Shown here: positions 36,658 to 44,818 of the stretch, piece after piece
Layout: each line of letters begins with the position of its first letter
Position numbering within the stretch: the stretch's first letter is position 1
Source of the DNA: Flavobacterium ustbae
GTDB taxonomy: Bacteria; Bacteroidota; Bacteroidia; Flavobacteriales; Flavobacteriaceae
NCBI RefSeq assembly: GCF_003946915.1
Contig: NZ_RPOC01000004.1
Location: 124,001-188,000 of the forward strand
Direction: 5' to 3'
Length of the DNA: 64,000 nucleotides
The notes under the pieces: generated by a model
Told to the model about the DNA's origin: nothing
What the model saw: the letters and a program-made list of their open reading frames with translations, nothing else
Databases searched by the model: none
Position numbers and translations under genes: made by a program

Positions 36658-36708
36658 TTTAAAAGCAAATAAACTGATCACTAAATACTGATTACTGAAT
36701 ACTAAAAC

Positions 36709-38736
36709 ATGACTACAAACACGATTCTTTTATTATTGCTTTCTTTAGTAATTGCTGGTGGTTTGTCGTATTTTCAATATTTTTATAAAGCCAAAAGTAA
36801 ATCCAATGTGATGATACTTTTGGCTTTTTTACGTTTTTTAGCCATTTTCGGACTGTTGGTTTTATTGATCAATCCGATTATTTCTAAAAACTCACTCGAG
36901 ATTACCAAAACGCCTTTGGCTATTGTGGTAGATAATTCGAGTTCTATCGTTGCTTTAAAATCAGATAAAAAAGCAGTTGAATTATACCAAAAACTGGTTT
37001 CAAATCCTGCTTTAAAAGAAAAGTTTGATATTCAAACCTATCAATTTGATAATGATTTTAAAACTTCAGACAAATTTGATTTTAAAGGCAATCAAACCAA
37101 TTTAGACGAAGTTGCCAAAAATCTAAAAAGCATCAATAAAAACCTGATTTTCCCAACCGTTATCATTACCGACGGAAATCAAACTACAGGAAACGATTAT
37201 GTATATCGTTTTGATCCTGTCAATAAAGTTTATCCTTTGGTTGTGGGAGATACAACCACTTTTTTCGATTTAAAAATCAATCAGCTCAACGTAAATAAAT
37301 ACGCTTTTCATAAAAATAAATTTCCAGTTGAAGTTTTTCTGCAATACGCTGGAGATAAAACAGCCAACGCAGAATTTACTATTTCGCAAGGAAATACCGT
37401 TGTTGCCAAAGAGAAACTATCTTTTTCGCCTTCTAAAAAAACAGCTTCTTTAAATTTATTGCTGCCAGCAGACAAAGTTGGACTGCAGATTTATAAAGCA
37501 AGCATCCAATCTTCTGCAAAAGAAAAAAACAGCTATAATAATATTAAAAACTTTGCGGTAGAAATTATTGATCAAAAGTCGACTATTGCAATTGTTTCTG
37601 CTATAAATCATCCAGATATTGCGGCTTTAAAGCGTTCGATAGAGGTTAATGCACAACGTAAAGTAATCTTGGCTAAGCCAAACCAAATTAATGAATTACA
37701 AGATATTTCAGTTTTGGTTTTATATCAGCCAACAACTGCTTTTAGAGCTATTTTTGACAACAATAGATTAAAAGGAACAAACACTTTTATTATTACAGGA
37801 AACAATACTGATTTTAATTTTTTAAATCAGCAACAGAACAATTTAGTTTTCAAAATGAGTAACCAGCGTGAAGATTTTCTTAACGAATTTCAACCGGCTT
37901 TTAATTTGTTTGCGATAGATAATATTGGTTTTGAAAATTTTCCGCCTTTGCAAAATCCATTTGGAAATATCAGCACGAACGGGAATGTATCTGTTTTACT
38001 TTCTTCAAAAATCAGAAACGTTTCTACCAATGCGCCTTTATTGGCTTTCGCCGAAAATCAAGGAAAAAGAAACGCTTTTCTTCTAGGAGAAAACAGCTGG
38101 AAATGGCGTTTGCAAAGTCATGTTGACAATCAGTCTTTTGAAAAGTATGATGTTTTTATTGATAAAATTATCCAGTATTTAGCATCGTCGGCTTCAAAAA
38201 AATCTTTGGTTGTAACTCATGAAAGTTTCTACAATTCTGGAGAAGAAATCATTATCAACGCGCAATATTTCAATAAAAACTACGAGTTTGACGAAAAAGC
38301 CAGATTAACAATCACCGTTGTTAATGTAGCTACGAAACAAACCAAAAATTACGATTTACTAAAAGGAAGCAACTCTTTTTCAGCAAACTTAGAAGGACTT
38401 CCAGCAGGAAAATATAACTTTACAGTAAAAGAATTGAATTCAAATACTTCATACGCAAGCCATTTTGAAATATTAGATTTTGATATCGAAAAACAATTCG
38501 TAAATCCAGATGTTGTTAAACTACAGCAATTAGCGCAGCAAACAGGAGGAAAAGCTTTCTTTGAAGACCAAGCCGATCATTTGATTAATACACTTTTAGA
38601 AAATAAAGAATACAAATCAATAGAAAAAAACATCTCAAGCAAAACGCCAATTATTGACTGGGTTTGGTTATTGATTTTGATTGCTGCTTTACTTACAATT
38701 GAATGGTTTGTTAGGAAGTATAATGGATTACTTTAA
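36709..38736 (+). CDS. VWA-like membrane protein
   Basis: The 675-residue protein has two N-terminal membrane helices (~5-25 and ~35-58). A von Willebrand A-like start follows, LAIVVDNSSSIVALKSD (a modified MIDAS DxSxS as DNSSS), with VIITDGNQTTGNDYV as the second element. A long periplasmic region of beta-sandwich character and a C-terminal helix (WVWLLILIAALLTIEWFV) complete it. This layout matches uncharacterised Bacteroidota membrane proteins related to BatA/BatB and DUF4159-type VWA proteins. Function is unknown. Confidence 0.75.
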   Translation: MTTNTILLLLLSLVIAGGLSYFQYFYKAKSKSNVMILLAFLRFLAIFGLLVLLINPIISKNSLEITKTPLAIVVDNSSSIVALKSDKKAVELYQKLVSNPALKEKFDIQTYQFDNDFKTSDKFDFKGNQTNLDEVAKNLKSINKNLIFPTVIITDGNQTTGNDYVYRFDPVNKVYPLVVGDTTTFFDLKINQLNVNKYAFHKNKFPVEVFLQYAGDKTANAEFTISQGNTVVAKEKLSFSPSKKTASLNLLLPADKVGLQIYKASIQSSAKEKNSYNNIKNFAVEIIDQKSTIAIVSAINHPDIAALKRSIEVNAQRKVILAKPNQINELQDISVLVLYQPTTAFRAIFDNNRLKGTNTFIITGNNTDFNFLNQQQNNLVFKMSNQREDFLNEFQPAFNLFAIDNIGFENFPPLQNPFGNISTNGNVSVLLSSKIRNVSTNAPLLAFAENQGKRNAFLLGENSWKWRLQSHVDNQSFEKYDVFIDKIIQYLASSASKKSLVVTHESFYNSGEEIIINAQYFNKNYEFDEKARLTITVVNVATKQTKNYDLLKGSNSFSANLEGLPAGKYNFTVKELNSNTSYASHFEILDFDIEKQFVNPDVVKLQQLAQQTGGKAFFEDQADHLINTLLENKEYKSIEKNISSKTPIIDWVWLLILIAALLTIEWFVRKYNGLL

Positions 38737-38821
38737 TTAAAGGAACAAAGGTTCAGAGTGGCAAAGAGACGAAGTTTGGTTAACTTGAAACCTGAAACTT
38801 CAAACTTTAAACAAAAACAAA

Positions 38822-39718
38822 ATGGACTTTAGGCTAAAAGTATTTTATACCGTTGCGCTCCGCCTTAATTTTACTAAAGCGGCAACGGAGTTGTATATCA
38901 CACAGCCAGCAGTTTCCAAACATATTCAAGAATTAGAAGAGCAATATAAAACCAAACTTTTTGAACGAAATGGTTCTAAAATTGCTTTAACCCCAGCAGG
39001 AAAAATTCTCTTAAAGTATACTAAAAGTATTTTTGACATTTACCGCGAAATAGACTTTGAAATGAGTTCCTTCAATAACGAACGTCAAGGTTTATTGCGT
39101 TTGGGAGCAAGTACAACCATTTCGCAATATATTATTTCTCCCGTTTTAGCTAGTTTTCATCAGAAGCAAAAAGATATAAAAGTCAATTTGCTGAACGGAA
39201 ATACCGAACAAATCGAAAATGCTTTACTCAATAAAGAAATTGAAATTGGAATTGTAGAAGGACAATCTAAGAATCAATCCATAAAATACATTCCATTTTT
39301 AAAAGACGAATTGGTTTTGGTCTGCAATAGTAAAAATCCTTTCGTAAAGCAAAATGAAATTTCGGTAAACGATTTAAAATCAATGAAATTCATTACCCGT
39401 GAACGCGGATCTGGAACACTTGAAGTTATAGAATTTGCGTTAAAAAAAGTAAACTTAAAACTAGCAAATTTGCAGATCGAAATGCAATTAGGAAGCACAG
39501 AAAGTATAAAATCGTATTTGCTAAACTCTGATTGTTTTGCCTTTATGTCTATTCATGCTGTAAGTAAAGAATTGACAAACAAAGAATTGATTATTTTAGA
39601 TGTTGAAGAATTATCCATAGAAAGGTACTTTTATATTATAACCTTACAAGGAAAATCAGATTCATTGTCAGAACTATTTGTACAAAATTTAGCTTCTCAT
39701 TATAACTTAAAGTTATAG
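38822..39718 (+). CDS. LysR family transcriptional regulator
   Basis: The 298-residue regulator has the winged helix-turn-helix at residues ~1-60 (LNFTKAATELYITQPAVSKHIQELEEQYKTKLFERNG). A periplasmic-binding-like co-inducer domain follows (GLLRLGASTTISQYIISPVLASF...). It lies 75 bp upstream of a YeiH-type transporter on the same strand. This pairing is also seen for E. coli yeiE-yeiH, where the regulator acts on the neighbour. The coinducer is not known. Confidence 0.93.
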   Translation: MDFRLKVFYTVALRLNFTKAATELYITQPAVSKHIQELEEQYKTKLFERNGSKIALTPAGKILLKYTKSIFDIYREIDFEMSSFNNERQGLLRLGASTTISQYIISPVLASFHQKQKDIKVNLLNGNTEQIENALLNKEIEIGIVEGQSKNQSIKYIPFLKDELVLVCNSKNPFVKQNEISVNDLKSMKFITRERGSGTLEVIEFALKKVNLKLANLQIEMQLGSTESIKSYLLNSDCFAFMSIHAVSKELTNKELIILDVEELSIERYFYIITLQGKSDSLSELFVQNLASHYNLKL

Positions 39719-39793
39719 TCAATTGTAATATACGATTGGCGATTTCGAAATAAACGGCAGAACTTTGCAGGGTAAATATGAATACCTTTTATT

Positions 39794-40759
39794 TTGAAAA
39801 CAAAAGAACAAACAACGGCACAATTATTTGAAATTAATCAGTCACTTCAGCAGATCCTTTTTCTTGTTGTGATATTTTTATGTTTATTTTCAATCATTTC
39901 TCCGCCGATTGCGCTTTTGTTGGGCGTTTTAATTGTTAATCTTTTTGGAAATCCTTTCGTAGAATTCAATCATAAAGCCATTACATTTTTATTGCAGTTT
40001 TCTGTAGTAGGTTTAGGATTCGGAATGAATGCGAATAGCGCAGTTTCAGCGGGAAAAGAAGGATTTGTTTTAACTGTTTTCTCCATATTCAGCACTTTAC
40101 TTTTCGGATTCCTTTTAGGAAAATGGCTTAAAACAGAGAAAAAAACATCTCATTTAATCTCTTGCGGAACAGCAATTTGCGGAGGAAGTGCTATTGCGGC
40201 TATTTCTCCCGTAGTCAAATCAAACGAAAATCAAACTTCAATTGCTTTAGGAGTAATTTTTATACTCAACTCAATTGCCTTATTTGTTTTTCCGTTTATC
40301 GGACACCAATTAGATTTATCTCAAAAAGATTTTGGCTTATGGTGTGCAATTGCAATTCATGATACGAGTTCTGTAGTAGGCGCAGCCAATAAATACGGAG
40401 CAGAAGCACTGCAGGTAGCGACAACAGTGAAATTAGCCAGAGCTCTATGGATTATTCCAATTTCAATTTTAACTGCTTTTTTGTTTAAAAGTAAAAATGC
40501 GAAAATCAAAATCCCTTATTTCATAGGTTTGTTTATTGTAGCAATGCTAGTAAACACATATATTCCATCAACAGCAATTTTTGCACCGCATATTGTAGGC
40601 ATTGCAAAAATCGGTTTAACGATAACTTTATTTTTAATTGGTGCGACTTTAAACTTTGCCACTTTAAAAGCGGTAGGAGTGAAGCCTTTGCTTCAAGGTG
40701 TTTTTCTTTGGGTTTTTATAGCAGTTTTGGCTTTAGTATCAATACTTTATTTAGGATAA
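39794..40759 (+). CDS. YeiH/PSE family putative sulfate (anion) exporter
   Basis: The 321-residue integral membrane protein has about ten hydrophobic helices and the Gly/Ser-rich re-entrant motif LISCGTAICGGSAIAAISPVVK, typical of the YeiH family (Cons_hypoth698). A second motif is CAIAIHDTSSVVGAANKYG. Substrates are not well established; sulfate export has been suggested for the family. The start appears to be TTG at 39794, because the frame is closed by a stop 15 nt upstream and no ATG precedes the first helix. The adjacent LysR gene probably controls it. Confidence 0.87.
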   Translation: MKTKEQTTAQLFEINQSLQQILFLVVIFLCLFSIISPPIALLLGVLIVNLFGNPFVEFNHKAITFLLQFSVVGLGFGMNANSAVSAGKEGFVLTVFSIFSTLLFGFLLGKWLKTEKKTSHLISCGTAICGGSAIAAISPVVKSNENQTSIALGVIFILNSIALFVFPFIGHQLDLSQKDFGLWCAIAIHDTSSVVGAANKYGAEALQVATTVKLARALWIIPISILTAFLFKSKNAKIKIPYFIGLFIVAMLVNTYIPSTAIFAPHIVGIAKIGLTITLFLIGATLNFATLKAVGVKPLLQGVFLWVFIAVLALVSILYLG

Positions 40760-40761
40760 TA

Positions 40762-41712
40762 CTATTTTATATTGGAGAATTTTACAATTGGTTTGTCAAT
40801 CATTTTGTAGAATTTTCCTTTGAAAGCGTAACGCCTTTCAATTACAAAATCAAATGATTTTTTTGTTTTTGCCATTTCTGCAAGCTCTGACGGCAAATCA
40901 ACTTCAAAATCATCTTCTGTACCTTTGGCTTTTTTGTAAGAACCTTTAGTCACAATTTTAAAGTCTCGGAAATACTTTTTATTGTTATCTGTAACTACTG
41001 TATAAGAACTAGACCATTCTGAACTGCTACTATTGGTAAGTGAATAATTATCAATTTCCATTAAAGGCTGGTATTTGCCATCAAATCCGGCGATTAAATA
41101 AAAATAACCATTGTATGGAGCGCCTGCGCCACCGTTAGCATGAACAAGCGATAAAGCATACTGATCTTCTCCAATTTCAACCAATTTAGGAGTTGGGCAA
41201 CTCGCAAATGCCCCAAATGCTGCAACTGCAGGTTGAAAAGATCTCATTTCCCAAACGTTATTATTTTTTGCGAATTTCGCTATACCTAATAAACCGCCAG
41301 AAAAGCGTCCAGTTTGTAATCCATCTTCATCGTGAACAGAATGATTGAAGACTAATATTTTAAACTGATTTCCTTTGGAATCACTATAATCAATATTTGC
41401 TAGAAGTCTCGTAGCTACGCCTTCTGTATAAGGAAATAGTTGATCGCCTTCTACACCATTAACATCAATAAATGAAGAGGGTTTGCAAGATTTACATTTC
41501 CAGCTTATGAAAGTGTTTTTATCCGCAAAATGATATAAGTTGCCAGGAAAGAGTTTTTGCATTGTTTTCTCAGCGTTTAGCGGATCAGAAACTTTAAGAA
41601 CTCTTTTTGGGTTTAATATGGTGTCGCTAACGTTTTTAAGCTGTAAATCAGTTTCTTGTGCAAAGCATAAAGTAGAAAATAATAGAAATATATTTAAGGT
41701 AATCTGGCGCAT
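40762..41712 (-). CDS. Secreted hypothetical protein
   Basis: I do not recognise this 316-residue protein. It starts with a Sec signal peptide (ITLNIFLLFSTLCFAQ, cleavage about residue 19). The mature part has a CxxC pair (WKCKSCKPSSF), a Gly-rich HANGGAGAPYNGYFYLIAGFDG, and a basic C-terminal region. No lipobox and no obvious type IX sorting domain are visible. It converges on the YeiH gene (2-bp gap) and is divergent from the phospholipase C-like gene. Confidence 0.75.
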   Translation of the reverse strand: MRQITLNIFLLFSTLCFAQETDLQLKNVSDTILNPKRVLKVSDPLNAEKTMQKLFPGNLYHFADKNTFISWKCKSCKPSSFIDVNGVEGDQLFPYTEGVATRLLANIDYSDSKGNQFKILVFNHSVHDEDGLQTGRFSGGLLGIAKFAKNNNVWEMRSFQPAVAAFGAFASCPTPKLVEIGEDQYALSLVHANGGAGAPYNGYFYLIAGFDGKYQPLMEIDNYSLTNSSSSEWSSSYTVVTDNNKKYFRDFKIVTKGSYKKAKGTEDDFEVDLPSELAEMAKTKKSFDFVIERRYAFKGKFYKMIDKPIVKFSNIK

Positions 41713-41834
41713 AAAATTGAATTTTGTTGGTCAAACAAACATACAAAGAAAAATATTGTTAATATGAACTTCTCTCATTTTTAGGGTTGTAAATCATAAA
41801 AATTAAAATTGTAGAATCTTATTGATAGTATTTT

Positions 41835-41864
41835 TTGCGTATTCTTTAATTAAAGCTAAATTTG
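41835..41864 (+). promoter_or_regulatory. Promoter TTG-N19-TAAATTTG of the phospholipase C-like gene
   Basis: TTG (41835-41837), 19 nt and TAAATTTG (41857-41864) match the flavobacterial consensus. The predicted transcript would begin about 18 nt before the ATG at 41886. Confidence 0.6.
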
Positions 41865-41885
41865 CTCCCTCTAATAAAAAAACAA

Positions 41886-42884
41886 ATGAAAAAAATCCAA
41901 ATGAGACCAAAATTAATCGCTTTCGGTGCTTTAATTATTGGCTTTATTACCTTATCATGGGGAACTGTAGGCCATGAGCGTATTAACAAAGCTGCTGTAA
42001 TGGCTTTACCAAAACAATTGCAGATCTTTTTTTACAATCACATTGATTTTATTACACAAGAAGCTTCGGTTCCAGACATCCGTAAGTATGCTTTAAATTA
42101 TAAAGAAGAAGGCCCAAGACATTATTTTGACATGGAAAACTTTGGTCCAGCTGACACTTATCCAAAAACTTTAGAAGAAGCAAAACAAAAATACGAGCCT
42201 AAATTCTTAAGCGATAATGGAATTTTGCCTTGGTATATGGAAGATATGATGGCAAAATTGACCAAGGCTTTTAAAGAAAAAAATAAAGCTGAAATCTTAT
42301 TTCTTGCTGCAGATTTAGGTCATTATGTTGGTGATGCACACATGCCATTGCATACTTCTGCAAATCATGATGGACAATTAACGGATCAGAAAGGAATTCA
42401 TTCACTTTGGGAAAGCAGATTGCCAGAATTGTTTGTTAAAAACTACAAATTAAATGTTCCTGAAGCTCAGTATTATCCAGATGTTCACAAAGCAATTTGG
42501 GACTTGATTAATGATACTCATAGTTTAGCACAGCCTTTATTGGATATCGACAAAAAGTTGAGAACTGCCACTCCAAAAGACAAAGTGTTTAAAATGGATG
42601 CAGAAGGAAATGTTTTGAAAACGAAATATAATACTTCCGTTTTCTCTGATGAATATGCTAAAAAACTGCATGAACAATTAAACGGAATGGTAGAAAGCCA
42701 AATGAAAAAAGCTATTGCTGCAACGGCAAGTTTTTGGTTTACTGCTTGGGTAAATGCTGGAAAGCCAGATTTAAGCGATTTAGATGCACCAGCAGTAACT
42801 CAAAGAAATTATCAATTTTTGCAGGATGATTTAAAAATGTTCCAAAAAGGAGATTTATTTGGAATGAAAAATCAGAATGACTAA
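41886..42884 (+). CDS. Zinc-dependent phospholipase C / S1-P1 nuclease-like protein
   Basis: This 332-residue exported protein has a hydrophobic N-terminus (LIAFGALIIGFITLSWG). The mature chain opens with WGTVGHERINKAA, the Trp/His start of the S1/P1 nuclease and zinc-dependent phospholipase C superfamily. More metal ligands follow: FLAADLGHYVGDAHMPLHTSANHDGQ and IHSLWESRLPELF supply the His/Asp/Glu set for the tri-zinc site. Whether it cuts phospholipids or nucleic acids is not clear. The frame opens with TTG at 41862, which lies within the predicted promoter, so the ATG at 41886 is used. Confidence 0.85.
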   Translation: MKKIQMRPKLIAFGALIIGFITLSWGTVGHERINKAAVMALPKQLQIFFYNHIDFITQEASVPDIRKYALNYKEEGPRHYFDMENFGPADTYPKTLEEAKQKYEPKFLSDNGILPWYMEDMMAKLTKAFKEKNKAEILFLAADLGHYVGDAHMPLHTSANHDGQLTDQKGIHSLWESRLPELFVKNYKLNVPEAQYYPDVHKAIWDLINDTHSLAQPLLDIDKKLRTATPKDKVFKMDAEGNVLKTKYNTSVFSDEYAKKLHEQLNGMVESQMKKAIAATASFWFTAWVNAGKPDLSDLDAPAVTQRNYQFLQDDLKMFQKGDLFGMKNQND

Positions 42885-42937
42885 AATATTTTGTTTCAAG
42901 TTTAAGGTTTAATGTTACAAGTTACTTTGAAACCTAT

Positions 42938-42972
42938 AAAAGCCTCAGATCTTTTGGATTTGAGGCTTTTTT
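42938..42972 (+). terminator. Intrinsic terminator after the phospholipase C-like gene
   Basis: The stem AAAAGCCTCAGATC (42938-42951) and GATTTGAGGCTTTT (42957-42970), with one G-T pair and a 5-nt loop, is followed by T residues. Confidence 0.88.
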
Positions 42973-42988
42973 AGTTTGTTATTTTTTT

Positions 42989-43414
42989 AACGCAGTGAGC
43001 GCTAAGTTTTTTTTGTAAAGCTTGTTTTTGTTTTTGTTTTTACGTTGAATAAGTTCGCAAAGCTGTGTTTGTTAAATCTGGCTGTATTTTAATATCAAAT
43101 CCTTTTAATCTTTTTAATCTGTGGCTAAAATTTTTAACGCAAAGTACGCTAAGAAATTTTCAAAGGTTGTATTTTTCTTTGAGTTGAATAAGTTCGCAAA
43201 GCTGTGTTTGTTAAATCTGGCTGTATTTTAATATCAAATCCTTTTAATCTTTTTAATCTGTGGCTAAAATTTTTAACGCAAAGTACGCTAAGGAATTTTT
43301 CAAAGGTTGTGTTTTTCTTTGAGTTGAATAAGTTCGCAAAGCTATGTTTGTTAAATCTGTCGGTATTTTAATATCAAATCCTTTTAATCTTTTTAGTCTG
43401 TAGCTAAATTTTTT
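42989..43414. repeat. Three tandem copies of a ~140-bp repeat upstream of the his promoter
   Basis: The copies span 42989-43135, 43136-43274 and 43275-43414. Copies 2 and 3 are nearly identical and copy 1 diverges in its first third. Each contains AACGCAAAGTACGCTAAG, GTTGAATAAGTTCGCAAAG, TTTGTTAAATCTG and TCCTTTTAATCTTTTTAATC. The last word belongs to the same family as the palindromes near 15600 and 47245. The only open frame across them (minus strand, 80 codons) looks like a by-product. This repeat fills most of the gene-free stretch 42973-43522. Confidence 0.9.
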
Positions 43415-43522
43415 AAAGCAGAAAACATTATGATAATTCGTTAAAGTAATTTTAAAATCATTAAGTAAAATGTTGTCTAAAACGATTTTTAACAATAAAC
43501 TACCGTTAAGTTAAAATAAAAA

Positions 43523-43554
43523 TTGCTTTTTAATTATTTTATCTAGTATATTTG
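43523..43554 (+). promoter_or_regulatory. Promoter of the his operon (TTG-N21-TATATTTG)
   Basis: TTG (43523-43525), 21 nt and TATATTTG (43547-43554) match both boxes of the Bacteroidota promoter. Transcription would begin near 43558, about 30 nt before the leader peptide. Confidence 0.65.
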
Positions 43555-43589
43555 CAACCGAATCAAAGAAGTAAAACACAAACCGAATC

Positions 43590-43649
43590 ATGATTTCAAT
43601 TCAATTACATCATCATCATTTACATTATTGCTCTCAAGCGATGTGTTAA
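43590..43649 (+). CDS. hisL: His operon leader peptide
   Basis: This short frame encodes 19 residues and stops at 43647-43649. It reads MISIQLHHHHLHYCSQAMC, with four His codons in a row (43608-43619) and a fifth at 43623-43625. It lies between the predicted promoter and an intrinsic terminator ahead of hisG. A ribosome short of His-tRNA would stall on the His codons. Its last codons contain the segment (43633-43640) that can pair with the terminator's left arm. Position, composition and structure together make this a leader peptide rather than a chance frame. Confidence 0.87.
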   Translation: MISIQLHHHHLHYCSQAMC

Positions 43650-43676
43650 TGGTATGCGTGTAAATCATCATATTTT

Positions 43677-43709
43677 AAAACCCGTTTGAGTACATCAAAC
43701 GGGTTTTTT
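43677..43709 (+). terminator. His operon attenuator (terminator with competing antiterminator)
   Basis: The stem CCCGTTTGA (43681-43689) and TCAAACGGG (43695-43703), extended by four A-T pairs and closed by a 5-nt loop, is followed by a T run. It lies before hisG, not after a gene. The left-arm segment CGTTTGAG (43683-43690) can instead pair with CTCAAGCG (43633-43640) inside the leader peptide gene, giving 8 pairs with one G-U. A ribosome stalled on the His codons leaves 43633-43640 free, so the antiterminator forms and hisG is read. A ribosome reaching the stop covers it, so the terminator forms. Confidence 0.88.
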
Positions 43710-43762
43710 AATTCTAACTCTCTTTGTACTCAAACTATTAATCCAACAAACAACTAAAAAAA

Positions 43763-44620
43763 ATGAGTACTTTAAAAATTGCAATTCAAAAATCTGGACG
43801 TTTAAACGAAGACAGCATTCAAATTCTAAAAGATTGCGGTATTTCAATCAACAACGGAATCGATCAGTTAAAAGCAGAAGCTTCAAACTTTCCTCTTGAA
43901 GTTTTATATCTAAGAAATTCAGATATTCCGCAATATTTAATTGATGGAGTAGTAGATTTAGCTATCGTAGGTGATAATCTTTTGGTAGAAAAAGGAAAAG
44001 GTATTGAAGTGGTTCAAAAACTTGGTTTTTCAAAATGTAAAGTTTCTGTTGCTGTTCCTAAAACCTTCGAATACAATTCAGTACAAGATTTAGCTAATTT
44101 ACGTGTAGCAACATCATATCCGAATACGGTTACTGAATATTTTAATAAATTTGGTTTAACAGTAGATATTCACCAAATTTCTGGTTCTGTAGAAATCGCA
44201 CCAAATATCGGACTTGCAGATGCAATTGTAGATATTGTTTCAAGCGGAAGCACACTTTTCAAAAACAATTTAAAAGAAGTTGAAGTAATCTTAAAAAGCG
44301 AAGCCGTTTTAGCAGTTTCTCCAAAAGTTTCTCCAGAAATTCAAAAACACATAGATACTTTAAAATTCAGAATTCAAGCCGTTTTAAGAGCTAGAAATTC
44401 TAAATATATTCTAATGAACGTTCCAAACGATAAAATTGAAGCAGTTGGAAAAATTCTTCCAGTTTTAAGAAGTTTAACAGTTCTTCCTTTGGCGCAAGAA
44501 GGCTGGAGCAGCGTTCACTCTGTAATCGATAAAGATACTTTTTGGGATGTAATTGATCAATTGAAAGAAGTAGGAGCAGAAGGAATATTAGTTTGCCCGA
44601 TTGAGAAAATGGTACTTTAA
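43763..44620 (+). CDS. hisG: ATP phosphoribosyltransferase (long form)
   Basis: HisG is the first enzyme of histidine synthesis, joining ATP and PRPP. The 285-residue protein is the long, self-regulated form: a catalytic periplasmic-binding-like part (~1-210, LKIAIQKSGRLNEDSIQIL, VDLAIVGDNLLVE, and the PRPP loop DIVSSGSTLF). A C-terminal ACT-like allosteric domain follows (~215-285, SVIDKDTFWDVIDQLKEVGAEGILVCPIEKM) and binds histidine. No HisZ is therefore needed. It is preceded by the leader peptide and attenuator. Confidence 0.96.
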   Translation: MSTLKIAIQKSGRLNEDSIQILKDCGISINNGIDQLKAEASNFPLEVLYLRNSDIPQYLIDGVVDLAIVGDNLLVEKGKGIEVVQKLGFSKCKVSVAVPKTFEYNSVQDLANLRVATSYPNTVTEYFNKFGLTVDIHQISGSVEIAPNIGLADAIVDIVSSGSTLFKNNLKEVEVILKSEAVLAVSPKVSPEIQKHIDTLKFRIQAVLRARNSKYILMNVPNDKIEAVGKILPVLRSLTVLPLAQEGWSSVHSVIDKDTFWDVIDQLKEVGAEGILVCPIEKMVL

Positions 44621-44818
44621 AAAGAAATTCCAAATTTTTAAATTCCAAATAAAAAGAAATTCCAATATAAAAATTCCAAATTCCAAGCACAGCTTTGCGA
44701 ACTTAGCGTTTTATATACAAAAAGAATAAAAAAACCTTGCGCCCTTTGCGATAAAATTTTAAGACAAAAAATTGGAATTTGGGTTTTAAAAAATTGGAAT
44801 TTAATATTGAAAAATATT

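Noticed and set aside
39778..39831. Short ATG frame overlapping the start of the YeiH gene, as a possible leader peptide
   Set aside because: It has no notable codon composition and no terminator hairpin follows, unlike the his leader.
42989..43414. CRISPR-like array upstream of his
   Set aside because: There are only three units, of ~140 bp each, repeated in full without unique spacers, and no cas genes.
43253..43495. 80-codon minus-strand frame across the tandem repeats
   Set aside because: It reads through repeat DNA and the region before the his promoter, with no family resemblance. It is best explained as a by-product of the repeats.
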